Of a stretch of 64,000 nucleotides of DNA, positions 8,494-17,831 are shown one piece after another. Position 1 is the stretch's first letter. Every line of letters begins with the position of its first letter. Made by a program: the position numbers and the translations under genes. The notes under the pieces are model-generated. The model was not told the DNA's origin, searched no databases, and saw nothing but the letters and a program-made list of their open reading frames with translations. The stretch spans positions 1 through 64,000 of the forward strand of contig CANNDC010000020.1 of assembly GCA_947503265.1 (NCBI GenBank), read 5' to 3'. This DNA is from an uncultured Alteromonadaceae bacterium. Its GTDB lineage: Bacteria > Pseudomonadota > Gammaproteobacteria > Enterobacterales > Alteromonadaceae.

Positions 8494-8523
8494 ACTAAAT
8501 CTTAAAATTGAAACGGAGTTCAT

Positions 8524-8715
8524 ATGTATTTCAAACACCCTATTGTCCGCCCCGCTGAACTGTCAGAAGTTACTGGTCTCAGTTTAGTTACTCTATGGAG
8601 TTACCGAAAAAAAGGCATCCTCCCTGAACCTTTTAAATTGGGTCCACGCTTTGTGTGTTGGAACCGAGATGTCCTTAACGCATGGATTGACGACCAACAA
8701 GGAGGTAAGTCATGA
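8524..8715 (+). CDS. AlpA-family transcriptional regulator
   Basis: 63 aa, typical length for AlpA-type excisionase/regulators of P4-like integrases. The HTH runs through RPAELSEVTGLSLVTLWSYRKKG, followed by FKLGPRFVCWNRDVLNAWI, the standard wing and helix of this family. CGGAGTT precedes the ATG. Proteins of this family activate integrase expression or promote excision; here it also heads the mobilization operon. It overlaps the next gene by 4 bp (ATGA). Confidence 0.85.
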   Translation: MYFKHPIVRPAELSEVTGLSLVTLWSYRKKGILPEPFKLGPRFVCWNRDVLNAWIDDQQGGKS

Positions 8716-8957
8716 GCAATATTAGGCCCCAATCGGCTCATTTAAATGAGCCTGATTCTGTTGGTAAACCATCTCCAGAATATTCTTACACCCCATGCAC
8801 CTGCGGTGCCTTTGGTGAGCAACTTGAATTCGACTTCGGTCCAGAATTTTCAAGCCCAGCAAATGAATTGTGTAGCGATACCAATTCAGCAACTAAACAA
8901 CCGTTAATCCCATGTGAACAGAACGGTTTCATTGGTATCAAGGAGGATACAGAATGA
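8712..8957 (+). CDS. Small unknown protein in mobilization operon
   Basis: 81 aa, no family recognised. It contains three Cys residues (CTCGAFGE and later PCEQ) and an acidic FDFGPEF segment, and is largely low in predicted structure. It overlaps alpA and the downstream RHH gene by 4 bp on each side (ATGA at both ends), and an AAGGAGG-like site precedes the next gene. The overlaps argue that it is truly translated. Confidence 0.6.
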   Translation: MSNIRPQSAHLNEPDSVGKPSPEYSYTPCTCGAFGEQLEFDFGPEFSSPANELCSDTNSATKQPLIPCEQNGFIGIKEDTE

Positions 8958-9244
8958 AAAAGCGCCCCCCAACCCAGCAAGTAAGCATTCGCTTGCCAGC
9001 ACGAGATCATGAGCGCCTCGTACTTGATGCGGAGAGTAAAGGTACAACTGTTGCCGATATTGCTCGACAACGCATTCAGTTAGCTGAAAAGCAAATTGAA
9101 ATACGAGACATGCTCACCAGTCTATTGAACCACTTAACGAAGCACTCATTCGTGATCACTTCCACAGTGGCGGGTTTAGATCCAGATGAAAAGGCAAATG
9201 CACAACTCGCAATCGAGAAGCAGTTAAAAAGGAGAATCAAATGA
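8954..9244 (+). CDS. Ribbon-helix-helix-like mobilization accessory protein
   Basis: 96 aa. The N-terminus QQVSIRLPARDHERLVLDAESKGTTVADIARQRI has the strand-helix-helix pattern of RHH DNA-binding proteins such as MobC/TraY-type relaxosome accessories. The C-terminal half is helical and probably mediates oligomerisation or relaxase contact. It sits immediately upstream of the coupling protein and relaxase, overlapping the former by 4 bp. The role at oriT is inferred from family and position. Confidence 0.65.
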   Translation: MKKRPPTQQVSIRLPARDHERLVLDAESKGTTVADIARQRIQLAEKQIEIRDMLTSLLNHLTKHSFVITSTVAGLDPDEKANAQLAIEKQLKRRIK

Positions 9245-10920
9245 AACGTTCTAAGAAATCACATGCCTTTGAGCATGCCATGGTGACTATGTGCCTTTCA
9301 GTCATATTGTTCATTTTGATTGAGATAGCTTTTATTAGCTACTTCGATCACTGGCTTTCAGTTGTATCGGTCATAGAGTGGTTTATCGATTCAATGCTTA
9401 CAGCAATAGGATTTTCAAGTGCAGAGGACCTTGCGTTACCTCAAGTTTCTAATGCATTAGCATATGGGACTGGTGCCACAGCTGTAGCTTCAATCACTGC
9501 TAGTACTCTTATAGTGTGGTATTTCCGCGTAAGAGACTTCGATTACTCGCAGTACAAGCATATAGAAGGCCCTCGTCTTCTAAGGAACAACTCCGCCGCT
9601 AAACACTTTCGAAAAAATGCGAAACGAGAAGGTTCATGTGGGTTATCACTTCATCCGAAGATACTTTTACCTACTATCCGAGAAGCGGGAAATTTATTAG
9701 CTTGGGGTATGCAAGGTGCTGGAAAATCCAACTTTATTAAGTGGTTGGTTAAACAGTTGCTAGCTAAAGGAGAGCGAACTGTTTTATACGATGTAAAAGG
9801 CGAATATACCCAAGCATTCTTGAATGAAGACTGCATGTTGTTAAGTCCTCAAGATGCTCGCAGCGTCAACTGGAACATTGGTAAGGACTTATCGACAATC
9901 GGACTTGCTGAAGCTTTTGCTGAAGCGGTTATTCCTTCAGAGTCTGCCTCCGAATCTTTTTGGGTCGACTCATCAAGAACTGTTCTAGTAGGTGTCATAG
10001 TGGGTTTAACCAAGGAGGGTAAGCCATGGTCATGGTGTGCTCTTGAACAAAGGCTCTTTTGTGGTGATGAAGAGCTGTCAAATTGGTTGAAAAAGCATCA
10101 CAAACAAGCTGCAACGCTTATTGAGCCAGAGAGTAAAACTACAACCTCAATACGTTCAATGTTAGCTACTAAATTAGGGTGGTTGAAAAACATGACAAGC
10201 TACGTCTCAAATACGCCACCTGATTTTTCAGTTTCTGGTTGGTTAGCTAGGAATGACAAAACGACTCTAATAGTACAAGGGGATTTAGCTTCCCCGCTAA
10301 TGAGCTCAGCTTTGAACACTGCCCTGATGAGCGTTTTGAGTAGTCACTTATTAGCAGGTGCTGACAACGAAGAACAAAAAACGTGGCTTGTTTTAGATGA
10401 GTTGGCGACCTTGAATAAATCCAAGAGCTTTGAGAGATGGCTAGCTCTAGGACGCAGCAAAGGTTGCAGAACAATTGCAGGTACGCAGCTATTGTCTCAA
10501 CTTAATTCAATATACGGACAAGATGACTGCAACACCATTTTGGGCCTGTTCAGCAATGTCGTTGCTTTCAAACTTGGACCAAATGGTGAGTCTGCTTCCA
10601 AGGCTTCAGCATCATTCGGTGAAAGGCGTGTTGAATATCCTGTTGTTTCGACAAATGAGAAAGGTGAAAAATCATGTTCGTTTCAACAAGAGTCAATAGC
10701 TCTTGTAACACCTGAGGACCTTGTTCATTTACCTCAACCAACCATTAAGCGAGGCATAGATGGGTACCTATTGGTCGGTGGCTCTAATGCCGTCTATAAA
10801 CTGAATTGGCCAATAGGTGAATATGAGAAAGTGGCTGAAGCTGTCATCAAAAAGCCGTCTCGCGAACATACTCCCCCAGCAAAAAGCAAGAATCGATTAA
10901 ATAGGAGGGTCACCAAATGA
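9241..10920 (+). CDS. Type IV coupling protein (TraD/TrwB/VirD4-like ATPase)
   Basis: 559 aa. Two N-terminal transmembrane segments (about 12-37 and 72-95) are followed by an FtsK/HerA-type ATPase. The Walker A is GMQGAGKS at 156-163, and the Walker B is WLVLDE with D386-E387. GTQLLSQL is the downstream motif expected of the TrwB/TraD branch. It pumps relaxase-bound DNA to a type IV secretion channel. It overlaps both neighbours by 4 bp. No secretion channel genes follow, so it must dock onto a helper plasmid's or ICE's apparatus (inference). Confidence 0.88.
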   Translation: MKRSKKSHAFEHAMVTMCLSVILFILIEIAFISYFDHWLSVVSVIEWFIDSMLTAIGFSSAEDLALPQVSNALAYGTGATAVASITASTLIVWYFRVRDFDYSQYKHIEGPRLLRNNSAAKHFRKNAKREGSCGLSLHPKILLPTIREAGNLLAWGMQGAGKSNFIKWLVKQLLAKGERTVLYDVKGEYTQAFLNEDCMLLSPQDARSVNWNIGKDLSTIGLAEAFAEAVIPSESASESFWVDSSRTVLVGVIVGLTKEGKPWSWCALEQRLFCGDEELSNWLKKHHKQAATLIEPESKTTTSIRSMLATKLGWLKNMTSYVSNTPPDFSVSGWLARNDKTTLIVQGDLASPLMSSALNTALMSVLSSHLLAGADNEEQKTWLVLDELATLNKSKSFERWLALGRSKGCRTIAGTQLLSQLNSIYGQDDCNTILGLFSNVVAFKLGPNGESASKASASFGERRVEYPVVSTNEKGEKSCSFQQESIALVTPEDLVHLPQPTIKRGIDGYLLVGGSNAVYKLNWPIGEYEKVAEAVIKKPSREHTPPAKSKNRLNRRVTK

Positions 10921-13481
10921 TGTCATTCGCAAAGATTCGTGACGGGAGGTATTACTTAGATTTGGCTGCTGAGGATTATTACTTGAAGGGCGGCGAACCA
11001 GACGGAAAATGGTGCGGTTCAGCCGCATCATTGTTGAAACTCAAAGGTCCAGTTACATCAGATGCTCTTAGTAACTTGCTGAAAGGCTATTCCCCCTGTG
11101 GCAAAACAGCTTTGTGTCAAAATGCAGGTCAAAATCATACACCTGGTTGGGATCTTACTTTTAACGCACCAAAATCAGTATCAGTATTGTGGGCTGCCGC
11201 TGACCCTGACTTGCGTCAAAAGATACAGTCTGCCCAACTAACAGCAGTGAAAGAAGCTATCTCTATTATTGAAGAATACGCAGCTGTTACTCGCCGAGGT
11301 GAAGCCGGTTGTGATAGAGAAAAAGTCGCGGGATTGATAACAGCTGTTTTTGAGCACAGCACTAGCCGTGCTCTTGATCCCCATCTTCACTCGCACGCAA
11401 TTGTTGCAAACATAGCCCCAAGAGAAGATGGAACATGGGGAACGCTAGACTCACGTACCATTATGTTTTGGCAAAAAGCAGCTGGAATGGTTTACAAGGT
11501 GAGCCTCGCTGACTCCATTCGAAGCTTGGGGTTTGAAACAGAATTAGATGGTGATGCCTTCAGTGTCATTGGTATATCAAAATCGATATGCCAACACTTT
11601 TCAAAACGTTCAGCACAAATTGTGGATGCACTTAAAGAGCGCGGTATTAAGAATCGCTCTTCAGTTTCAGGGGATCTTGCATCATTAAGTACACGTGATG
11701 CAAAAGGTGAAATCAACCGCGCTGATTTATTTCAACAGTGGCAATCTGAATTGTCTGCTCTTGGCCTATCTCAGTTAGATTTAAAGAAACTTCGAGATAA
11801 GACCATGAATAATGAGAGCTTGTTATCCAATGAAGTTATCGACCAAGAAATGCTTGCTATCATTCTTACTGAAAAATCATCCGTTTTCACGAAACAACAA
11901 GCCTTTTTCGCTGGAGGTATTAAAGCCCTAGAGTATGACCAACCTGTTCAATCACTGCACGCAGTAATCAAAAACCTAACGGACAGTGAATCAACCATTC
12001 AACTTGGCAATGACTGGAAACATAACAAAATTTTTACCACCCGCGATGTATTAGAAAAAGAGCAATCTCTAATCAAAACCGCTAAGTACTTAGGCGGTCG
12101 AAATTGGGCTGATACGCCCTTGAATACAATTGAGCATCATATCAACAATCAATCAATTCAATTGAGTGATGAGCAGAAGTTCGCTGTGTATAACGTTTGT
12201 TTGGAATCTCAGCTAGCTATATTACAAGGTTCAGCAGGTGCTGGTAAATCAGCTTCAATGAGATGTGTGAAGGATATTTACGAATCGATGGGCAAACAGG
12301 TTGTAGGGGCATCTGTGGCCAGAGCAGCCGCCAATAACCTTGAGAATGAAGGACATATTAAGTCATTCACAATTGCTCGACTTCTCGCATGGTTAGATAC
12401 TAATAAGCCACCTATTTCAGATGGTGGTGTATTAATAATTGACGAAGCAGGCCAAGTCGGTACCTTCCAGCTTGAGCAATTAATGAAATTTGCAAAGGAG
12501 TTAGATTTTAAAATCATTCTTCTTGGCGAAGATAAACAACTTGATGCAATCGAACATGGAGGCGTTTTGCGTTATCTATCAAGCCCTGAGTTGATCGGCA
12601 CCACTAGGGTTGAAACTATCCGTCGACAGAATAACAGCTGGGATAGACAGGCTGTTGCTGATTTTCGCGATGGATATGCTAATCAAGCATTAGCTCAATA
12701 TGACAAGCGTGGACAGCTTTATTTTGAATCGAGCGATGCTAAAGCAAAAGAAAAGTTAATTAGTGAATGGACTTCTTTCCGTCACAAACAACCATCAAAA
12801 CGTTCAATGGTTATTGCACAAAGCTGGGCTGATGTTGTTGAGCTAAACAATGAAATGAGATCTCAGCTTCAGGCTGAAGGAATGGTAGGTAACGAAAACG
12901 TATTGGTTAAAGGTGTTGTTAGTGAGCGAGAGATTGATGTACTCATATCATTAGGTGAACGCGTCAGGTTTACAAAAAACGACTATGACAGAAATTACAC
13001 CAACGGCGACCTAGGAACTGTAACCAAAGTTAAAGTCATGGATGATGGAGACATTTGGATTCGCGTTAAACTAGACTCTGGGCGTGAAACTCAATTTATG
13101 TCATCTTCATATGCAAATGAAAACGGACGCACATACATCACACAAGCATACGCTCAAACTGTTTATAGCTCACAGGGGCTAACCATAGATGGCGATGTAT
13201 TCGTCTACTACACACAATTTATGGATCGTGCTCATTCATATGTTGCTTGTTCCCGCCATAAAGACCAGGCTCATATTTTCGTTAACTCAAAAGAGCTAGA
13301 AGAGGATATACCTGACAACTTCCAACATGCTTCTCGTGAGCGAGGTCTACGGGAGGCTCTAGCAAAAAATATGTCACGTAATAATCGCCCTAAATTAGCC
13401 GTTGAGCATTTATCTGAAGAGGAACTTGCTACTACCCTCAATCAAGAGATGAAAGTTAACGAACAGCAATTCACCATCTAA
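10917..13481 (+). CDS. MobF relaxase-helicase (TrwC/TraI-like)
   Basis: 854 aa, shorter than TrwC (about 970) and much shorter than F TraI. N-terminal relaxase: tyrosine pairs Y12-Y13 and Y21-Y22 correspond to the catalytic tyrosine region of TrwC, and the metal-binding His cluster is HSTSRALDPHLHSH at 147-160. The C-terminal RecD-like superfamily 1 helicase has Walker A GSAGAGKS at 438-445, IIDEAGQ as motif II, and VYSSQG near the end. A GGAGGG ribosome site precedes the ATG by 7 nt. It nicks oriT, stays covalently attached and unwinds the transferred strand. It is encoded directly after the coupling protein. Confidence 0.9.
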   Translation: MMSFAKIRDGRYYLDLAAEDYYLKGGEPDGKWCGSAASLLKLKGPVTSDALSNLLKGYSPCGKTALCQNAGQNHTPGWDLTFNAPKSVSVLWAAADPDLRQKIQSAQLTAVKEAISIIEEYAAVTRRGEAGCDREKVAGLITAVFEHSTSRALDPHLHSHAIVANIAPREDGTWGTLDSRTIMFWQKAAGMVYKVSLADSIRSLGFETELDGDAFSVIGISKSICQHFSKRSAQIVDALKERGIKNRSSVSGDLASLSTRDAKGEINRADLFQQWQSELSALGLSQLDLKKLRDKTMNNESLLSNEVIDQEMLAIILTEKSSVFTKQQAFFAGGIKALEYDQPVQSLHAVIKNLTDSESTIQLGNDWKHNKIFTTRDVLEKEQSLIKTAKYLGGRNWADTPLNTIEHHINNQSIQLSDEQKFAVYNVCLESQLAILQGSAGAGKSASMRCVKDIYESMGKQVVGASVARAAANNLENEGHIKSFTIARLLAWLDTNKPPISDGGVLIIDEAGQVGTFQLEQLMKFAKELDFKIILLGEDKQLDAIEHGGVLRYLSSPELIGTTRVETIRRQNNSWDRQAVADFRDGYANQALAQYDKRGQLYFESSDAKAKEKLISEWTSFRHKQPSKRSMVIAQSWADVVELNNEMRSQLQAEGMVGNENVLVKGVVSEREIDVLISLGERVRFTKNDYDRNYTNGDLGTVTKVKVMDDGDIWIRVKLDSGRETQFMSSSYANENGRTYITQAYAQTVYSSQGLTIDGDVFVYYTQFMDRAHSYVACSRHKDQAHIFVNSKELEEDIPDNFQHASRERGLREALAKNMSRNNRPKLAVEHLSEEELATTLNQEMKVNEQQFTI

Positions 13482-13525
13482 CAAGTTGCAACCCTCTTTA
13501 TTCTTGTTTATTCCCTAATTTTCTC

Positions 13526-13557
13526 ATAAGCTCTATTTAATCATATTTAGAGCTTAT
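13526..13557. promoter_or_regulatory. 10-bp perfect inverted repeat before the hsd regulator gene
   Basis: ATAAGCTCTA at 13526-13535 and TAGAGCTTAT at 13548-13557, with 12 nt between. The right arm ends 3 nt before the ATG at 13561 and contains the only Shine-Dalgarno-like AGAG. It can serve as an operator for the small HTH protein or as a hairpin hiding the ribosome site. Confidence 0.55.
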
Positions 13558-13560
13558 CTT

Positions 13561-13737
13561 ATGACTGATCAAATTCTGACACTCCAAGAAGTTGCGGAGT
13601 ATTTAAAACTTACTGAAAAAACAGCATACCGTTTAGCTGCTGAAGGCAAGTTGCCTGGCTTTAAAGTTGGTGGTGCATGGCGTTTTAAACGCGAAGATCT
13701 TGAAGCTTGGATTGAAGCTCAAAAGAACAATAATTAG
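13561..13737 (+). CDS. Small HTH (excisionase-type) DNA-binding protein
   Basis: 58 aa: ILTLQEVAEYLKLTEKTAYR, then a wing LPGFKVGGAWRFKREDLEAWI. This is the helix_turn_helix_17/excisionase-type domain found alone ahead of many type I hsdM genes. It starts at an ATG immediately behind a perfect inverted repeat and ends 10 bp before hsdM. It most likely controls expression of the restriction-modification operon, as controller proteins do in type II systems (inference). Confidence 0.85.
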   Translation: MTDQILTLQEVAEYLKLTEKTAYRLAAEGKLPGFKVGGAWRFKREDLEAWIEAQKNNN

Positions 13738-13747
13738 AGACTACCAA

Positions 13748-16483
13748 ATGAAATTAAAACTTACCCTATCACGTCTTGAAAACCTTCTACTTACAGCTTG
13801 TGACGACCTGCGCGGAAGCATGGACGCAAGTGAATATAAAGAATATATCTTCGGCATGCTTTTTCTAAAGCGAGCGAGTGACCTATTTGATCAACGTAAA
13901 ATTGAACTTAAAACTGAATATAAAGCCCAGGGAATGTCGGATGAAGACATTGAAATTGAATTAAACGATTCAGATAATTTCTCTGGTAAATATTTCTTTG
14001 TTCCTCCCAGAGCTCGTTGGAATGAAGGTTGGGACGAAGAAGTTACAAAAGATGGTGTAACGACAATAGAGCATCGTCCAGCCCTTAAACACGTTAAAGA
14101 AAACGTAGGTACAACTTTAAACAAAGCCTTAGAAGCTATAGAAGATGCTAACCCTGAAGCACTTCAAGATGTTTTAAAAAGTATCAATTTTAACCGCAAG
14201 ATAGGCTCTCGTACTTTAGACGATGATACCCTTGCCGATTTCGTACAAAACTTTGAAAAAATTCCATTAAAAGATGAAGACTTTGAGTTCCCTGACTTGC
14301 TTGGTGCAGCTTATGAGTGGTTAATTAAGTACTTCGCTGACTCCGCAGGTAAAAAAGCGGGTGAATTCTACACCCCCGCTGAAGTAGTTCGCCTTTGTGT
14401 TGAAATATGTGATCCTCAAGAAGGGATGAGTGTTTACGATCCAACTGTCGGCTCTGGCGGCATGCTGATTCAAATGCGTGATTACTTGCGAGAAAATGGC
14501 GGAAGTGCTGATGAAATGACCTTAAACGGTCAAGAAAAGATTGGTACGACATGGTCTATCTGTAAAATGAACATGCTTCTTCATGGCATTTCTCATGCAG
14601 ACATTCGTCAAGAAGATACTCTTCGTGAACCACAGCACTTAGACGATAATAATGAACTAAAACGTTTCGACCGAGTTGTTGCTAACCCTCCTTTCAGTCA
14701 AAACTACATTAAGAAAGATTTAAAGTTCCCTGGTCGTTTTCCGGTAATGTTGCCTGAAAAAGGTAAAAAAGCGGATCTAATGTTTGTTCAACACATGCTT
14801 GCTGTACTTAAATATGATGGTCGACTTGCTACAGTTATGCCCCATGGCGTTTTGTTCCGTGGCGGGGAAGAGCGAGACGCTCGTAAGCACTTTATTACTA
14901 ATGGCTATTTAGAGGCGGTTATTGGTTTACCAAGCAATCTATTCTATGGCACGGGTATCCCTGCGTGTATTTTAGTTATGAATAAAGTGGGGGCAGCTAA
15001 TCGTGAACACGTCCTGTTTATAAATGCTGATCGTGAATATCGAGAAGGTAAGGCTCAAAACCATTTACGCCCCGAAGATATTGATAAAATCATTCATGCA
15101 TATCGTTCAGGTGGTGATATTCCTGCTTACGCACGATTAGTACCACACACTGAGATCGCTGATGAAGACTATAACTGCAACATTCGTCGCTATGTTGATA
15201 ATGCACCTGCTCTGGAGCCTCATGATGTACGTGCCCACTTACAAGGCGGAGTCCCTGTTAATGAAGTTGATAACTTAGAGCACTTCTGGTCTAACTATCC
15301 ACAATTACGAAATGATGCTTTTGTACCGAGGGACAAAGAATATGTTGATTTAGCCCCTGTGATTAAGGATAAACATGAAATAGCTAACTTTGTCACAACT
15401 CATCAAAGTGTAACCGAGCGACATAAGCAATTTATGAAACAGTTGGAAGTATGGTGGCGAATCAATTTACCAATTGTAGAAGCATTAGCACCAGATCCTG
15501 AAAACCAACATGATGTACGTGGTAACAATGTCTACATTATGCGAAGCCAGTTACTTGCCAGTATAGAGCAAGAGTTAGCTGATCAAGATTTGCTAACCAG
15601 CTCACAGGTACGTGGCGCTTTTGCTAATTATGTTGATGAACTCAAAGCGGATTTTAAATCGATTGCAGCCAGTGGTTGGGGCGCCGAACTAATACCTGAT
15701 CAGGACATATTGCAAAGCCAATTCCCAGAAGTTTTACAGGAATTAGAACAATCTCAAACTCGTTTGGCAGAATTGCATACACTTTTTTCAGCTGCAAATG
15801 AAGAGGATTTTGAAGATACGGAAAACAGCGGTGTGATGCCTTCTGATGAAGTCAAAAGCAAAAAATCCGATTTAAAAATGGTAAATGCTGAATGGAAAGC
15901 CCACCTGAAAGAAATAAAAGCGTTAGCTACAAATATCTTCACAGAAATTCAAGCAAAAGGTGCTTTAACAAAAGACGTTAAAAAAGCTTTTTATTGCACT
16001 GAAGGCTTTGGCCAGAAAGAGCCACGATTTGAAAACGCTCAACGTATTATCGATTTAGCAAAAAAACTAGAACACCAATCAGTTTATTCGCAACCTCTCA
16101 TTGACGCTAAAACACAAGGGATACTATCGTTTGAACGCAGTGCTTCAATTAGTTCAAGCCTTGAACGTCACAAAGTACTTGAAGATGAAGTAAAAGTAAT
16201 AAAAGCAAATATCAAGGGTATTGAAGGTAAACGAGATGACTTAGTTGAGAGGGCTAGGGAGAGAATTTCAAATGACGAAGCCCGAATAGTTATTATTGAG
16301 CGTCTACGGTTGATTTTAATGAATACCTACAGAGCTTACCTTCTAGCCAATCAACGCGCCTGTGTTAAAGCCATTGAAAATTTATGGTCAAAGTATGCTG
16401 TGACAGTTAAGACTATAGAAAAAGAGCGTGAATCAGCTTCTGAACAGCTTCAAGCCTTTTTGATGGAGTTAGGATATGAGTGA
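13748..16483 (+). CDS. hsdM: Type I restriction-modification system methyltransferase subunit HsdM
   Basis: 911 aa. N6-adenine methyltransferase: SAM-binding DPTVGSGG at 231-238 and catalytic NPPF at 313-316, preceded by the HsdM N-terminal helical domain and a conserved AGEFYTP segment. It is much longer than classical HsdM (about 520 aa). The extra 400 residues are rich in charged, coiled-coil-like sequence (LAKKLEHQ, ERERARERI-type helices). The start is ATG 13748; the frame is open further upstream but there it overlaps the HTH gene. It overlaps hsdS by 8 bp. Pairs with HsdS for modification and with HsdR for restriction. Confidence 0.92.
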   Translation: MKLKLTLSRLENLLLTACDDLRGSMDASEYKEYIFGMLFLKRASDLFDQRKIELKTEYKAQGMSDEDIEIELNDSDNFSGKYFFVPPRARWNEGWDEEVTKDGVTTIEHRPALKHVKENVGTTLNKALEAIEDANPEALQDVLKSINFNRKIGSRTLDDDTLADFVQNFEKIPLKDEDFEFPDLLGAAYEWLIKYFADSAGKKAGEFYTPAEVVRLCVEICDPQEGMSVYDPTVGSGGMLIQMRDYLRENGGSADEMTLNGQEKIGTTWSICKMNMLLHGISHADIRQEDTLREPQHLDDNNELKRFDRVVANPPFSQNYIKKDLKFPGRFPVMLPEKGKKADLMFVQHMLAVLKYDGRLATVMPHGVLFRGGEERDARKHFITNGYLEAVIGLPSNLFYGTGIPACILVMNKVGAANREHVLFINADREYREGKAQNHLRPEDIDKIIHAYRSGGDIPAYARLVPHTEIADEDYNCNIRRYVDNAPALEPHDVRAHLQGGVPVNEVDNLEHFWSNYPQLRNDAFVPRDKEYVDLAPVIKDKHEIANFVTTHQSVTERHKQFMKQLEVWWRINLPIVEALAPDPENQHDVRGNNVYIMRSQLLASIEQELADQDLLTSSQVRGAFANYVDELKADFKSIAASGWGAELIPDQDILQSQFPEVLQELEQSQTRLAELHTLFSAANEEDFEDTENSGVMPSDEVKSKKSDLKMVNAEWKAHLKEIKALATNIFTEIQAKGALTKDVKKAFYCTEGFGQKEPRFENAQRIIDLAKKLEHQSVYSQPLIDAKTQGILSFERSASISSSLERHKVLEDEVKVIKANIKGIEGKRDDLVERARERISNDEARIVIIERLRLILMNTYRAYLLANQRACVKAIENLWSKYAVTVKTIEKERESASEQLQAFLMELGYE

Positions 16484-17831
16484 TTGGTTTAAGGATATAC
16501 CAGACACATGGAACCTTATGACACTTGGCGATACTTTAAGTGTATTAACAGATTATACTGCTAATGGCAGCTTTGAATCGCTAAAAAATAATGTTACCTA
16601 TTACTCTGAGCCAAATTATGCGGTACTTGTTAGAACAACAGATTTAGGTAAGTCTACATTTGTTCCTCAGAGATTCACCGATAAGAAAGGATATGACTTT
16701 CAAAGAAAAACATCCCTTTATGGCGGTGAAATTGTTCTAGCAAACGTAGGTAGCGTTGGTAAGGTTTATTTGGTGCCAAATTACAATATGCCTATGACCC
16801 TTGCTCCAAATACTTACCTTGTAAAATGCAATGATTATGTTGATCAACGATTTGTTTACCAGTTTCTTATTAGTAGCTTTTACTTAAAGGGACTATACAG
16901 AAATATAAACTCAACGACATTATCAGCCATAAACAAAGACAATTTTCGAAGTATACCTATAGCGTTACCTCCTTCAAAAAAAGAACAAATTGCGATTAGG
17001 AACATCTTAGAGTCTATTGATTCAACGATAAAGCAAACTGATAAACTGATCGAAAAGTATCAGCAAATAAAGATTGGATTGATGCAGGACTTATTTACCC
17101 GAGGACTAAATGAAGATGGAAATCTTCGACCTACACGTGAACAATCACCAGAGCTCTACCATAAGACAGTTATAGGTTGGATTCCTGTTGATTGGGATGC
17201 AGTAACACTAGATTCAATAAAAGAAAGTCTTGCAGATGGACCGTTTGGTTCAAATTTGAAAACAGAGCACTATGTAACTTCTCCTGGTGTAAGAGTTGTT
17301 AGGCTACAAAATCTTCTGGCATCAAGTTACAACGACGGAGACAAAGCTTTCATCAGTGAGCAGCACGCTAATTTTCTAATCCGTAATAGAGTGGTCGAAA
17401 ATGATATTTTGATTGCCGGACTTGGGGAGGAGCGATATCCAGTGGGAAGAGCTTGTTTGTATCCTCAAGGTTTACCACCTGCTGTAAATAAGGCAGATTG
17501 TTTCAGGTTGCGCTGTAATAATGAAGCTATCAATGGATTCATTATGTACTTCCTGAATACTTCACTAGCACGTCATCAGATAAGAAAGTATGAGCAAGGG
17601 GTTACGCGTCCAAGGATAAACACTGGTAATTTGAAGAAGATATACGTTGTTAAACCGACTATTGACGAACAAAAGGTTATTTTTGAGCAATTATCAAAAA
17701 TTGAAAAAAAGCTTTCTTTAGAACAACAATATTTGAATAAACTTTCATTTAAAAAGCAAGGTTTAATGCATGATCTATTAACAGGAAAAATACCTGTATC
17801 AGTTGATGAGCCAGAGGTTGCACATGTCTGA
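16476..17831 (+). CDS. hsdS: Type I restriction-modification specificity subunit HsdS
   Basis: 451 aa with two target recognition domains (about 10-165 and 230-400), each followed by a conserved helical spacer: KIGLMQDLFTRGLNEDG in the middle and KQGLMHDLLTGKIPV at the end. It defines the bipartite DNA target. Start ATG overlaps hsdM by 8 bp and its end overlaps hsdR by 8 bp, so the three subunits are translationally coupled. The target sequence cannot be predicted by eye. Confidence 0.92.
   Translation: MSDWFKDIPDTWNLMTLGDTLSVLTDYTANGSFESLKNNVTYYSEPNYAVLVRTTDLGKSTFVPQRFTDKKGYDFQRKTSLYGGEIVLANVGSVGKVYLVPNYNMPMTLAPNTYLVKCNDYVDQRFVYQFLISSFYLKGLYRNINSTTLSAINKDNFRSIPIALPPSKKEQIAIRNILESIDSTIKQTDKLIEKYQQIKIGLMQDLFTRGLNEDGNLRPTREQSPELYHKTVIGWIPVDWDAVTLDSIKESLADGPFGSNLKTEHYVTSPGVRVVRLQNLLASSYNDGDKAFISEQHANFLIRNRVVENDILIAGLGEERYPVGRACLYPQGLPPAVNKADCFRLRCNNEAINGFIMYFLNTSLARHQIRKYEQGVTRPRINTGNLKKIYVVKPTIDEQKVIFEQLSKIEKKLSLEQQYLNKLSFKKQGLMHDLLTGKIPVSVDEPEVAHV

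Noticed and set aside
13667..13747. Earlier in-frame start for hsdM
   Set aside because: It would overlap the well-supported HTH gene and add 27 residues unlike any HsdM N-terminus; ATG 13748 is favoured.
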